64,000 nucleotides of DNA from Gigantopelta aegis (lineage: Eukaryota; Mollusca; Gastropoda; Neomphalida; Peltospiridae), in NCBI RefSeq assembly GCF_016097555.1, contig NC_054707.1, positions 46,183,192-46,247,191 on the forward strand. Reading direction: 5' to 3'. The notes under the pieces were generated by a model. The model was not told where the DNA came from. It did no database searches and saw nothing but the letters and a program-made list of their open reading frames with translations. Each line of letters opens with the position of its first letter. Position 1 is the stretch's first letter. Made by a program: the position numbers and the translations under genes. Below are positions 1 to 11,399 of the stretch, in pieces.

Positions 1-261
1 CGCGTGCCAGAGATGACCAACTGATGACCTTGATCTCGGCTAATCCTCTCTGTCGGAGTTTTTGGATGACCCTGACCCCACCCGAACATTGCACTGTCCG
101 GTGATTAGCACTGTCGTCATACCACGTGATGATCGTCTGACCGTAGCTAGTCACCACTGTCACAGTCAGATCACTGCGAACAAACAAAGAAAATAGTTAT
201 AAAAATATTCTTATGTGCATCAAATGAGGGAAGTCACCCAACCACTGCTGGTAGATCAAAC
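1..261. other. no gene or repeat recognised
   Basis: Unique-looking sequence at the left window edge. I see no long reading frame, no splice-flanked exon and no match to the repeats found elsewhere in the window. Confidence 0.5.
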
Positions 262-348
262 ATCCCAGATAGCTGAGGTGTGATGCCCAGGACAGCGTGT
301 TTGAACCTTGATTGAAAATAAAGACGAAAATAAATTGAAATGAAATGA
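262..348 (+). mobile_element. SINE-3 tail fragment
   Basis: The stretch AGATAGCTGAGGTGTG, then GCCCAGGACAG, GTTTGAACCTTGATTG and a run of AAATTGAAATGAAATG matches the 3' part of the fuller SINE-3 copies at 26.3 kb (same strand) and 17.96 and 31.99 kb (opposite strand). The tRNA-like head is absent, so this is a 5'-truncated copy. Confidence 0.75.
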
Positions 349-603
349 AGTGGTAAAAACAGGTTTGAGCGATATTTTGTCTGTTACAGAAGTATAGCCT
401 TTTGTAGTTTCATAAACAAAAACCTCATGAATTATCAAATGAATTTCAATATTTATGGTGGATGATTTCTGCCACGTAGGCCTAATGTTTTTGTTATGTC
501 GCTATTCAAATAGTGCGACAACGTAAAAATCCAACAAAATTATCGTCACAATGCGAAATTGCGACAAAGCTATAAAATATTCGTGACAAACTGCGTTTGT
601 GCA

Positions 604-714
<111 letters not shown>

Positions 715-1054
715 GTTTTAATGTAAATAATTAAATCCATAGCTTTATCCTTTTTGGGCACCCAATAACCGATGTGTATTTTTGTGCTGGGGTGTGGTTA
801 AATATTCATTTATTCATTTATTCATTCATTTAAAAGGACAACTAATGAAACAACACAGAAAAACAACAAACGAAAAACGAAAACGCTACAAAACTAACAT
901 GAATTTGCACGAAAAAAAAGAGTTTGTCGCCTTTTATAGAAACTATGGGTTATAAAATGATGGATTTCGTGTGAACTGGCACAGTGTAACGCAACAACAT
1001 ATATAACAGGGCGCAGTTGTCCTTATCGTGGTTACCAAATCTCCATCAGAAGAA

Positions 1055-1169
1055 CCGTTAAAGTTTGTTTTGTTTAACTAGGATACATCGGCTATTGATG
1101 TCAAACATTGGGTAATTCTGACATATAGTCTCATTTTTTCATTAGCAGCATGGGATCTTTTATATGCAC
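1055..1169 (-). mobile_element. SINE-1, tail-side half (split by a solo LTR)
   Basis: Read on the minus strand this is the 3' half of a SINE-1: GTGCATATAAAAGATCCCA, an AACCA-type block, then GACATCAATAGCCGATG and AAACAAACTTTAA. The rest of the same copy resumes at 2465, after the LTR. Confidence 0.85.
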
Positions 1170-2469
1170 TGTGACGGTACATGCTCTTAATTTCTTTTCG
1201 CCTGTGGCGATATTAATTGTTTTAGAGGGCCGTGTGCAGTTCCAATATGCACTTAGCCCAAATGGGCAACTTGTTACGTGATACCTTTGCGCGACGGTCG
1301 TCGAGCTTTTCTAATACACATCCAGCCCAGGTGCGGAGCCCAGGTGGCCAGTAGTTAGGCCTACGTAATACCTCCGCGAGTGCGGTTTTTACAACCGTGA
1401 ATTTGGCGACTAGGCGTCATTAAGTCTGACCATCTGAGGAAACAAATACCGCTTGGTCGCTGTGGAAAATTCACATGATACGTGAGGTGCCGCGATGTAC
1501 CTCCAGGCGATATTCGGATTTTTATGATAAATAGCTAGGGTTTTAGAGATATCGAAAAGAAACATATTGGAAGAGACCAGGGAACGTTAGTCCGTTTGGA
1601 CTTGGTAAATATCATTTCTGCTCTGTTGTATAACCTTGATGTGATTGATGTGACTTTAAATATTTTAATACTGTATTATACCAATATTATTTAGACGGTG
1701 CTGCCGGTCATCTGACGCAGTAATCTGTAGGCTCACTGTCCTAAATAATTATAAAAAGCGTAATCAGTCATCCTAGAGGACCTAGGTAAACTGTAGGTTA
1801 TTGTCTTTATTGTGATAGGTAGGCCTACCAGTATTAATTCTGTATTACAAGGTTATTGAATGAGTAGTTAGGGTTAATTAAGAATTAACCAGTTAGGAAT
1901 AGAGTTGTAATTCCTTTATTAATTAAGTTCTCCTGGAAGCGTTTCTCAATTATCACACGTGTGTGTGTTAGCGTTTCTCAATTATCACACGTTATTGAAC
2001 GAGTAGTAAGGGTTAATTAAAAATTAACCAGTTAGGAATAGAGTTGTAATTCCTTTATTAATTAAGTTCCCCTGGCAGCGTTTCTCAATTATCACACGTG
2101 TGGGTGTTGTGTCACGGTGAAGTGGTTAGCATATTGTGTAAACTAGACACCTAGAGATTAACTAATTAAGTGATCAGTTCTGGGTTGTTATTATTTGTTG
2201 TTGTTAATTAACTACTGCGGCAGTACATTTGTCAGCGTAGGTTAATACAGATTCCAAAGTGTATTGTGTTTTTGTTGTGTTTTCTAGTGAACTAAACGTG
2301 CTATAATAATATATACTTTATATAAGATCTTATCTCTGATCATACCTAGATGAGCCAGCGGGTATAACTGCCTGTTACAGAGAGATCTAATAGATATACA
2401 GTTAGGAGAGATATTGGACAATCGTGTTTCATTCAGTTACGGGTATTATAGGATCCCCGTGACATGCAC
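1165..2469. mobile_element. Solo LTR with 5-bp target duplication
   Basis: The LTR runs from 1170 to 2464 (1295 bp). It begins TGTGACGG and ends CCGTGACA, so it has TG...CA ends inside an 8-bp inverted repeat. It is flanked by exact TGCAC duplications (1165-1169 and 2465-2469) and splits a SINE-1 copy. No internal gag-pol region is left, so this is the usual product of LTR-LTR recombination. The 5-bp duplication fits Ty3/gypsy-type or related LTR elements; the family is inferred. A segment of about 139 bp is duplicated inside it (about 1853-1991 and 1992-2105), sharing AATTAACCAGTTAGGAATAG. It is younger than the SINE it interrupts. It is a fossil with no coding capacity. Confidence 0.85.
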
Positions 2470-2640
2470 CATCCCACAGACAGGGTAGCACATACCACGG
2501 CCTTTGATATACCAGTCGTGGGGTACTGACCGGAACGAGAAATAACCCATTAACGGGGATTGATCCCAGACCGACCGTACATCAGGTGAGCGCTCTACCA
2601 CTGGGCTACATTCCGCCCCTCCATCAGAAGAATGACCATG
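2465..2640 (-). mobile_element. SINE-1, head-side half, leading into a tandem array
   Basis: This continues the SINE interrupted at 1169. On the minus strand it gives the GATCAATCCCCGTTAAT block, GTTATTTCTCGTTCCGG and the CCTGTCTGTGGGATGG block. Its tRNA-like head (GTAGCCCAGTGGTAGAGCGC on the minus strand) is the first unit of the minisatellite that follows. Confidence 0.85.
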
Positions 2641-4727
2641 TAAACTAAGTAGGCCAGACTATTACATCGTTGTGTACATCAGGTGAGCGCTCTACCACTG
2701 GGCTACATCCCGCCCCTCCATCAGAAGAATGACCATGTAAACTAAGTAGGCCAGACTATTACATCGTTGTGTACATCAGGTGAGCGCTCTACCACTGGGC
2801 TACATCCCGCCCCTCCATCAGAAGAATGACCATGTAAACTAAGTAGTCCAGACTATTACATCGTTGTGTACATCAGGTGAGCGCTTAGCCACTGGGCTAC
2901 ATCCCGCCCCTCCATCAGAAGAATGACCATGTAAACTAAGTAGGCCAGACTATTACATCGTTGTGTACATCAGGTGGGTAAGCGCTCTACCACTGGGCTA
3001 CATCCCGCACCTCCATCAGAAGAATGACCATGTAAACTAACTAGGCCAGACTATTACATCGTTGTGTACATCAGGTGAGCGCTCTACCACTGGGCTACAT
3101 TCCGCCCCTCCATCAGAAGAATGACCATGTAAACTAAGTAGGCCAGACTATTACATCATTGTGTACATCAGGTGGGCGCTCTACCACTGGGCTACATCCC
3201 GCCCCTCTATCAGAAGAATGACCATGTAAACTAAGTAGGCCAGACTATTACATCGTTGTGTACATCAGGTAAGCGCTTAGCCACTGGGCTACATCCCGCC
3301 CCTCCATCAGAAGAATGACCATGTAAACTAAGTAGGCCAGACTATTACATCGTTGTGTACATCAGGTGGGCGCTCTACCACTGGGCTACATCCCGCCCCT
3401 CTATCAGAAGAATGACCATGTAAACTAAGTAGGCCAGACTATTACATCGTTGTGTACATCAGGTGAGCGCTCTACCACTGGGCTACATCCCGCCCCTCCA
3501 TCAGAAGAATGACCATGTAAACTAAGTAGGCCAGACTATTACATCGTTGTGTACATCAGGTGTGCGCACTACCACTGGGCTACATTCCGCCCCTCCATCA
3601 GAAGAATGACCATGTAATCTAAGTAGGCCAGACTATTACATCGTTGTGTACATCAGGTGAGCGCTCTACCACTGGACTACATGCCACCCCTCCATCAGAA
3701 GAATGACCATGTAAACTAAGTACGCCAGACTATTACATCGTTGTGTAGATCAGGTGGGCGCTCTACCACTGGGCTACATCCCGCCCCTCCATCAGAAGAA
3801 TGACCATGTAAACTAAGTAGGCCAGACTATTACATCGTTGTGTACATCAGGTGAGCGCTCTACCACTGGGCTACATTCCGCCCCTCCATCAGAAGAATGA
3901 CCATGTAAACTAAGTACGCCAGACTATTACATCGTTGTGTACATCAGGTGGGCGCTCTACCACTGGGTTACATCCCGCCCCTCCATCAGAAGAATGACCA
4001 TGTAAACTAAGTAGGGCAGACTATTACATCGTTGTGTACATCAGGTGAGCGCTCTACCACTGGGCTACATTCCGCCCCTCCATCAGAAGAATGACCATGT
4101 AAACTAAGTAGGCCAGACTATTACATCGTTGTGTACATCAGGTGAGCGCTCTACCACTGGGCTACAACCGCCTCTCCATCAGAAGAATGACCATGTAAAC
4201 TATGTAGGCCAGACTATTACATCGTTGTGTACATCAGGTGAGCGCTCTACCACTGGGCTACATCCCGCCCCTCCATCAGAAGAACGACCATGTAAACTAA
4301 CTAGGCCAGACTATTACATCGTTGTGTACATCAGGTGAGCGCTCTACCACTGGGCTACATCCCGCCCCTCCATCAGAAGAATGGCCATGTAAATTAAGTA
4401 GGCCAGACTATTACATCGTTGTGTACATCAGGTGGGTAAGCGCTCTACCACTGGGCTACATTCCGCCCCTCCATCAGAAGAATGACCATGTAAACTAAGT
4501 AGGCCAGACTATTACATCGTTGTGTACATCAGGTGGGTAAGCGCTCTACCACTGGGCTACATCCCGCCCCTCCATCAGAAGAATGACCATGTAAACTAAG
4601 TAGGCCAGACTATTACATCGTTGTGTACATCAGGTGGGTAAGCGCTCTACCACTGGGCTACATCCCGCCCCTCCATCAGAAGAATGACCATGTAAACTAA
4701 GTAGGCCAGACTATTACATCGTTGTGT
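2577..4727. repeat. 97-bp minisatellite grown from a SINE head (about 22 copies)
   Basis: The unit starts GTACATCAGGTGAGCGCTCT, continues ACCACTGGGCTACATCCCGC, and ends ACTATTACATCGTTGT. The period is 97 bp, with some units 4-5 bp longer (GGTGGGTAAGCGC variants). The first 40 bases or so are the reverse complement of the SINE-1 tRNA-like head; the other 55 bp are not in other SINE copies here and were probably flank captured at the start of the expansion. Units differ at a few positions. Small reading frames across it are chance products. Confidence 0.95.
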
Positions 4728-4914
4728 CTAGAAATGGTTTGTTCTTTCCTTTTATTTTAATACTTCAGTGGGGATGGGAAGTGGAGTGGGTTGTCGCATC
4801 TTTAATTCGTTTAAGAAAGATTTTATCAATTATCCCAAAATTAATGTTTAAAATATAGGTCTGCGTATATGTGCCTACTCATTCCACAAAATTCTCTCCA
4901 TAAAATATCTGTTC

Positions 4915-5610
4915 TTTCCGTTTAGTTCCGTTTCTCATATATACATGCATTATAATAAGTCATTGATCTATGAAAAATTGCCATCCAATAGCTGATGATT
5001 AATTAATCAATGTGCTCTAGTGGTGTCGCTAAACAAAACAAACTTTAAGTTTAACTTTGATCTGTGAAAATATAATTTGTAGTTGCACCCACAAACGTTT
5101 GTATCGGTGCATATTATATTAGAAAAGTAAAAAAAAAAAATGCATATATCTCAATGTTACGTTAGCTCCATTTCTGATATAAGTATACCATATTAAGTCC
5201 AAAGTCAGCGAAAATCGATTTATAATTGCACCAATGGATGTTTGTTTTTTCTCAATGTACATGTAAATGTATTAAATTTTATTTTTAAATTCAAATACTT
5301 TTGAATGTAGCCCAATTTTACATTTTTGCATTTAGCCCAATTTTACATTTTTGCATTTTATTCCATTTCTTATATTATACCATAAGTCTTTGACTTATTA
5401 ATTTAAAAAATATATATATAGTTGCCCTTGTGGATGTTCTTATTGCAGGTTAAATATTTTAAATGTTAAATTTTAATTAAAACACTTTATTTTGTTTAGC
5501 TCAATGTTGAGATTTTGTGGTTAATTTTGTTTCTCACATACTATAATATAGGCCCTAGACTAAAGAAACGTACTTTGTAGTTGCACATTTGGATGTTACA
5601 AATAATGTTA
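4915..5610. repeat. Degenerate long-unit tandem repeat, A+T-rich
   Basis: Four diverged stretches (near 4932, 5173, 5370 and 5530) each read roughly: CATTTCTNATAT, then a GACTTAT or GTCA block, then TAGTTGCACC, then GGATGTT. Spacing falls from about 240 to 160 bp. A SINE-1 tail fragment lies at 4985-5047. From 5611 to 6137 I see only A+T-rich sequence without a supported gene. Confidence 0.45.
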
Positions 5611-6137
5611 AATTATATTTAATTTTAAAAGATTTTTAAAGAACTCGAATAATCGTGGATTTCACATAACAGATGGTTTTATTACTTCTTTTATAAAATT
5701 AATTAACATATTTAAGCATGCATTAAATCAGGCTGGATATTTCATTCCGTAGAATTTTGGTTTTATATTTTTTAGCTCCTGCTGTAAATCTGTTTGTTAC
5801 AAACCCGTTTGTTTAGCTTTAACTTTACCCCACATTTCTTTAATTGGTGTGCGGCTGTTAATTTATCCGCAGAATTTGTGCCAGCTATCTTGTTTAGCGC
5901 TAATTATTAGTTTACCTACTTCACTTGTCGCGATTTTATATTTAGTATGGTACTCTTGTTTCCCAGTTTTTAAAGATAGTTTTCGCATTCTGTTCCTAAG
6001 TCCGTTTAAATTTAAATCTTCCTCCGTGAAAGTGGTTTCGTTTTTGTAGCTGGTTAGAATGGGGAAATGGTCGCTATTAACACATATACGTGTGTTAACA
6101 ATTTAAAAACACGCCTGGCTGCTCTTAGGTGATGACC

Positions 6138-6247
6138 AGGGCCCAGTTTCACAAAGCAGCCTTAGTACTAAGATCAGCTTAAGTGCCTAACTACCTTTTG
6201 CACTTAAGCTGATCTTAGCTCTAAGATCATTTCGTGGAAGGGTCCCA
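6138..6247. mobile_element. Short foldback/MITE-like element
   Basis: Starts GGGCCCAGTTTCACAAAGC and ends GATCATTTCGTGGAAGGGTCCC, imperfect inverted ends about 110 bp apart. The inside is also palindromic: AAGATCAGCTTAAGTGC pairs with GCACTTAAGCTGATCTT. No coding capacity. Bases 6248-6824 show nothing I can name. Confidence 0.6.
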
Positions 6248-6824
6248 GGTCGCCAATGTCATACCATCCAATGAAGAAAGCACGATCAAAATCGATTACT
6301 CTTAAGTATAAGTTACCCTGAAATTGATGTAAACAAGTTTTAGTCGAAAAAAAAGTTTAAATTTGTATGTGTATTGTTAAATACCACTATATTAGCCAGA
6401 CACCTGATATGTATGGTAACAAAAGTACGACTGTCCCTTTAAGGATTTTACAACTCACGGCTTTGTGGTATTGTAAAATAAATCACTCATGCTGCTTTCG
6501 CAATCCGCTTTGACTAATGACTCCATTTAATTCCTCAGTGTAAACAATCAAGATCAGCCATGATGCCTAATGACGCATTATACTAGGAAGAATGCTTGCG
6601 TTTTAATTTTTCTCCTTTTTTTTTTTTTTAAATAAATGCCCCAGATATTTTTAATCTTGTTATGAAAAAAATTGTAGACAAATGTAAAAGAGCATATAGC
6701 CTATTGGATGACGATGCAAATTTTAGTTGATGTTTATTTGGTGATTGTTTTTAAATCACACTGTCGCGGTTTAGAGTTCACACAGCAAAGCAAGTTTTAT
6801 TACGGAAATAAAGATAAAAGTTAA

Positions 6825-6977
6825 AGTTGGTTTTATTTAAACAAACCATTAGAGAACACTGACTAATTTGTTGTCGTCTGTTGGATGTCAAATAGTTGGT
6901 AATTTTTTTACATGTAATCTTAGAGGAAACCCACAGCATTTTTCTATTAGCAGCAAGATTTCTTTTACATCCACTTT
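6825..6977 (-). mobile_element. SINE-1 tail fragment
   Basis: On the minus strand it carries AAGATTTCTTGC-like, GTGGGTTTCCTCTAAGATTA, CCAAATA and GACATCCAACAG blocks. It ends at a G-rich TIR element. Confidence 0.65.
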
Positions 6978-6978
6978 C

Positions 6979-7178
6979 AGTGGCGGGTCCAGAAAATTAA
7001 TTTCGGGGGGGGGGGGGGGGCAATGACATGAGGCGGAATGCCAAGGGATCTTTGGGGGAGGTTTGAAGCGAGATCGTAAACAGATTGAAAATTAATATAT
7101 AATAAAATTATAACTGTCGCAAAATATAGGGGGGAGCTGGGTCCCAGGCCCCCTTCCCCTAGATCTGCCTCTGACTTT
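6979..7178. mobile_element. Poly(G)-bearing short TIR element
   Basis: The left end is AGTGGCGGGTCCAGAAAATT and then a run of about 18 G. The right side has GGGGGGAGCTGGGTCCCAGG and CCCCTAGATCTGCCTCTG. It resembles the G-run elements at 7.76, 11.11 and 54.5 kb: a short inverted end, then a G run. Non-coding; superfamily not determined. Confidence 0.45.
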
Positions 7179-7204
7179 CCCCACAGACATGATAGTACAT
7201 GTAT

Positions 7205-7440
7205 ACCATAGTTTTTGGTGGTGACGGGATCTAGTTCAGTCGATAGAATGGTCGACTGAGTTGCTTGCGTCGTAGGATCGAACCACCTCAGTGGACCCAT
7301 TCTATTATTGCCCCCCCCACCCCCCACCCCCCACCCCGACATCCCAAACCTTGCACAACGGCTGGTATAGCTTTGATATTAAGTACCAGTCGTGTGGGCA
7401 CTGGTTGGATCAGGGAAAGACTCAGTTAGAGAACCAAGGT
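7205..7440 (+). mobile_element. SINE with alternative tRNA-like head
   Basis: Head: CTAGTTCAGTCGATAGAATG (box A-like) and TAGGATCGAACCACCTCAGT (box B-like). A C-rich run, GGCTGGTATA and CCAGTCGTGTGGGCACTGG follow. The same kind of head occurs at 13.1, 13.9 and 20.2 kb. The predicted small peptides are chance frames. Confidence 0.55.
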
Positions 7441-7762
7441 GATGCCACTGTCATGCTTAATTCTGTCACGGTGTAGAATTAAATCACAGCAGCCATTGGA
7501 AGATTCTAGAAAGTACCAAAACATTCTAGAAAGCATAAGCTCCTAAAAGGTACTGGAATATTCGGTGCTTGGAATTTCAAGAATGTATAATATTTTTTCT
7601 AAAACCTGACATATAGTACAAATTAATGCTAACTGTATGCTTAATCTAACAAAACTGAATGGAAAATGCTAAAATATCAACATAATAACATTTTTGTTAC
7701 ATTATAATAATATATAATATGTATTATTTACTAATGCATGGACAAGTGTTCACCTGAAGCAG

Positions 7763-7896
7763 GGGCGTAGCGTGATCTGGACCTGGGGGGAGGGGGTCGA
7801 AGTGGACCTTTTTCTATTTTGTTTTTGCACCACCAGAAACTCCATATGTATAAACCTGTATGTTTTAGTTCTGAAAGCGGACCATTTGCTTCAGCG

Positions 7897-7930
<34 letters not shown>

Positions 7931-7990
7931 GGTTGTTGGTCCGAACCCCCCTACCCTCCGAACCCCCCTATCCTACGCCCATGTGAAGGC
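7763..7990. mobile_element. Poly(G)-bearing short TIR element
   Basis: The left end GGGGCGTAGCGTGATCTGGA and the right end ATCCTACGCCCATGTGAAGG give inverted GGGCGTAG. Inside lies a run of about 30 G at 7899-7929. Long G runs can collapse in assembly, so the run length is uncertain. Confidence 0.55.
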
Positions 7991-8329
7991 CACGTTCCCT
8001 TTTAATAAGGGGGGTTGGGGTGAGGTCTTAATCTCGTGATGTTCATTGTGACATATTGCACACACACACGTGGCCAGAATATTGTATACCCGCGATTGGT
8101 GGAGGCGTGGCCCTCTGCCCATCCCCACACCCACCTCTGGCTTCGTATGTAGGTGTATTTTATATGGTTTTATATTGATTGTCCTTGTTTCATAATATAC
8201 GTTTGACAGTAACTGATAAAGAATGTTATGGGAATAAATTGTGTTCAATGTTAGAAGCAACGTAATCACTCGACATACTCAATTCCTTCATCGCTGTCTT
8301 CTTATAAAACTATTTTGCTTTCTGAAATC

Positions 8330-9025
8330 TTCTTCGATCTTTAGTATATGTTTAACGGCTTTAGAGAAGTGTGTATGTGTGACAGAGTTCAAACCAAATA
8401 CCAATTATTTCCGTACCGTGGTCATTTTACCATCATTATGGCGAGCTATGTGCCCTTTTACTTGACTCCAAATCAGTTCTATTGGATTCAGTTCCGAATG
8501 TCTTGGCGGCAGTCTTAGGCATAAGTGTCCATAGGGTTCGGTAATATCATCAGTAACAAACTGCGGTGCACATCACAAGATCATAAAGAACTGGTTGTGT
8601 CATGTTATTCTCAAAAGGTATTTTCTTGGTTCGTAGCCACGACTGTAAGTCGTCCGTCTTGGCGTTAAGTGTAGGACACCGTGTTATGTCAGTTATTGTG
8701 TTGTGATAGCTAGCATTATCCATGACGATGACAGAAGGCTCTGTTAAAGAAGGCATAAGTTGTTCTGCAAACCATTTAATACAATCTTTATGATTCATCT
8801 CACCATGGTAGTCTCCGTCTGGGTTTTTTAGCTTCAAATACCAAGTCGCAACCATCTATCAGTCCATATTTATCACAGCTGGGATGTTGTATGATTAACG
8901 TTTACTCACGTCTCATCTTGATATACTATTAAATACCCCTGTTCTCGTAAATTGGATACTTCATGAAGATAGGAGAGTCTCCTGTCTAATATATTGGCGT
9001 CCTCATAAGCGGCATATCTAGATCT
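8330..9025 (-). pseudogene. Decayed DDE transposase (IS630/Tc1-like superfamily)
   Basis: On the minus strand, broken frames still give the family landmarks in order. YLIVYQDET near 8925-8955 carries the first Asp. A 101-residue frame (8855-8550) holds WFAEQLMPS and VIVMDNASYHN with the second Asp. Then comes LRLPPRHSELNPIELIW (8465-8525) with the catalytic Glu of the LNPIE motif, followed by VKGHIA. Other matching text is RRLSYLHEVSNLREQGY (about 8945-8998). These are the three catalytic acids of a DDE enzyme, which cuts and rejoins transposon ends. The frame is broken by a stop just after QDET and again after the 101-residue frame, so the enzyme cannot be made. I did not find the terminal inverted repeats. 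This is a dead plain DNA transposon, not a host gene. Confidence 0.75.
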
Positions 9026-9299
9026 ACCACGCTGCTATTCGTCTTTAAAATAATCAAAAACGTTCTTAATACAATATTTTACATGAACTGAAATGCTTTT
9101 CGATTTACCAATATTTTACTCAAATAACAATAATGTATAGAATGTCCAGTAATACATATTCTGTGAACTTATATACCCTTCTATACTTGTATTTCATGTG
9201 GTTTACACAATACTACAACAACACGTGCAATCATAGATTATACTTAGAAATAATAAGTTATTGACCATCGACTTCATATGTATTGGCAATGTTATAGTA

Positions 9300-9435
9300 T
9301 TTTGGACATTCAGGGCCGTGTCTTGGGGATAGGCAAGTGGTGGAACCCCCGAAAAAGTCTGGACAATAGCGTTTTGGTTTACAAAATTGCTTTGCGCATT
9401 ACAAAAGTACCCCCCCCCCCCCCCCCCAAGCATCA
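9300..9435. repeat. Poly(C) tract with flanks of a possible TIR element
   Basis: A run of about 18 C at 9410-9427 is preceded by GGGCCGTGTCTTGGGGATAG. It resembles the G-run elements nearby, but the inverted end is not clear. Bases 9026-9300 and 9480-9640 hold nothing I recognise. Confidence 0.35.
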
Positions 9436-9639
9436 CCATAAATACTATAGATTTGACAACAAGGGATCCTAACACTGTGACTCCTTAACACCCCGACCTT
9501 GTGTCAGCTGATTTTTGTTTGTTACTACACCCCATTTGAATTAGGTTAGGTACGGTATGTAAATATATAATTTATAAAATAAAATAAATAATGTATTGGT
9601 AAAACTGATTCAATATACTGCATGTACAATGAATGAATG

Positions 9640-9712
9640 GATGAATGGTTAACGACACCCCAGCATGAGAAATACATCGGCTATTGGGTGTCAAACTATG
9701 GTAATGCAAACA
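9640..9712 (-). mobile_element. SINE-1 tail fragment
   Basis: GGTTAACGACACCCCAGCAT and ACATCGGCTATTGGGTGTCA are the reverse complement of the SINE-1 tail (GACACCCAATAGCCGATG, then a short CGTTAACC end). Confidence 0.65.
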
Positions 9713-10040
9713 AATGAAGTGATGATCAACATCAATATAAGAATTCAAGAATTAAATAAAAACAGTGTAAAGAACTGTGCAAAAATACAAATATCACAGA
9801 TAGATACTGACTTTTACTCAAAATTTCAATTTTGTGCTGTATTGGTCATTCTCAAAGAGAATGTTACACCCCTGCACCACGGTGAGATTACAACACGCGC
9901 AGGGGCTGCATGTACATGGAATAGTTGCATGTATTTTTACGTATATCTTTAAAGAAAAGGTTACACATTTTACATTCCAAAACATGCATAACAATGAAAC
10001 AAGCAATGGCCTTTACGTAGGCTCATATCAATATCTTTTG

Positions 10041-10285
10041 TTCCATTGGGCTATTTCTCGTTCCAGCCAGTGCACCACAACTGGTATATCAAAGGCCGTG
10101 GTATGTACCACCCTGTCTGTGGGATGGTGCATATAAAAGATCCCTTGTTGCTAATCGAAAAGAGTAGCCCATGAAGTGGCCCACAGCGGATTTCCTCTAT
10201 CAATATCTGTGTGGTCCTTAACCATATATCTGTCGCCATATAACCGTAAATAAAATGTGTTGAGTGCGTCGTTAAATAAAACATT
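10041..10285 (+). mobile_element. SINE-1 body with CATTTCTTTC-type tail
   Basis: Begins inside the body (CCATTGGGCTATTTCTCG), then CACCACAACTGGTATATC, GTCTGTGGGATGGTGCAT, AAAAGATCCCTTGTTGCTAA, GTCGTTAAATAAAACATT and a CTTTCTTTTT end. The head is missing, so it is 5'-truncated. Confidence 0.85.
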
Positions 10286-10401
10286 TCTTTCTTTTTAATC
10301 TTTTGTTATGCAAATAGCCTTAGTTATTTATAGGAGACAGAACCTGCATTCAAAATATACATAGATTTTTGTAAAATGGAAATAAAAGTCAACTTCGTGC
10401 A

Positions 10402-10824
10402 TTTTAGATGATGAAACCGGCCTCGGTGGCGTCGTGGCAGGCCATCGGTCTACAGGCTGGTAGGTACTGGGTTCGGATCCCAGTCGAGGCATGGGATTTT
10501 TAATCCAGATACCGACTCCAAACCCTGAGTGAGTGCTCCGCAAGGCTCAATGGGTAGGTGTAAACCACTTGCACCGACCAGTGATCCATAACTGGTTCAA
10601 CAAAGACCATGGTTTGTGCTATCCTGCCTGTGGGAAGCGCAAATAAAAGATCCCTTGCTGCCTGTCGAAAAAAGTGTAGCCTATGTGGCGACAGCGGGTT
10701 TCCTCTTCAAAACAGTGTCAAAATGACCATATGTTTGACGTCCAATAGCCGATGATAAGATAAAAAATCAATGTGCTCTAGTGGCGTCGTTAAATAAAAC
10801 AAACTTTACTTTTTAGATGATGAA
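10402..10824 (+). mobile_element. SINE-2, full length, with 14-bp target duplication
   Basis: The element (10416-10810) starts CCGGCCTCGGTGGCGTCGTG. Its tRNA-like box B is GGTTCGGATCCCAGTCGAGG. It continues through the shared SINE body and ends GTCGTTAAATAAAACAAACT. It lies between identical TTTTAGATGATGAA copies (10402-10415 and 10811-10824), the target duplication left by LINE-driven insertion. A perfect duplication suggests fairly recent insertion. Confidence 0.95.
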
Positions 10825-11014
10825 TTGTATATAAAACCTGTAGGGGTATGGGTTTGTTTTCATGCAAATGTAAAGAAAACAAGAATTGAATAGGAATTAA
10901 ACGTAACATTTGCAAAAAACTTAGGGTCTAAACAATTGAACAGGACTATAGTTGGTGTAGGCATATTTTGTTGCTCTGTGCTTCTCTCCGTCTCTCTCTT
11001 GCTGTACACGTGTT

Positions 11015-11021
11015 TCTCTCC

Positions 11022-11077
<56 letters not shown>
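11015..11077. repeat. (TC)n microsatellite
   Basis: About 60 bp of TC/CT dinucleotides, which generate false Leu-Ser and Arg-Glu reading frames on the two strands. Confidence 0.95.
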
Positions 11078-11080
<3 letters not shown>

Positions 11081-11109
11081 TAGGCCTGTCTCCGTCCGTG
11101 TCTCTCTTA

Positions 11110-11292
11110 CATGGGCGTACATAAGGGGTCGGTCGAACCCATCGACCCCCCCCCCCCCCCCCCCCGAAATCGCCTTTTTTATAATTTAATATATCTGACA
11201 TTATTATATTTACTCAACATAGAAATATATGCCCAATATCTCTGCAATCTATTTTGGAATCCCCCTTTTCAAAATCCTATGTACGCCCATGT
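11110..11292. mobile_element. Poly(C/G)-bearing MITE with clear TIRs
   Basis: The left end CATGGGCGTACATAAGG and the right end CCTATGTACGCCCATG are near-perfect inverted repeats about 180 bp apart. Next to the left end lies a run of about 18 C, and near the right end GGAATCCCCCTTTTC. It is non-coding and is the best-preserved member of the poly(G) group in this window. A further C run (11307-11326) follows outside it. Confidence 0.75.
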
Positions 11293-11399
11293 CTTACTAC
11301 CCACCCACCCCCCCCCCCCCCCCCCATCATCTGCATTTTGTTAAAATGTAAATTAATAAATGTATACAATAGGCTGATTTTTTTTTTATTCCCCGGTAT

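Noticed and set aside
2577-4727. CRISPR-like regular array
   Set aside because: The whole 97-bp unit is repeated with no unique spacers, the genome is eukaryotic and the unit derives from a SINE head.
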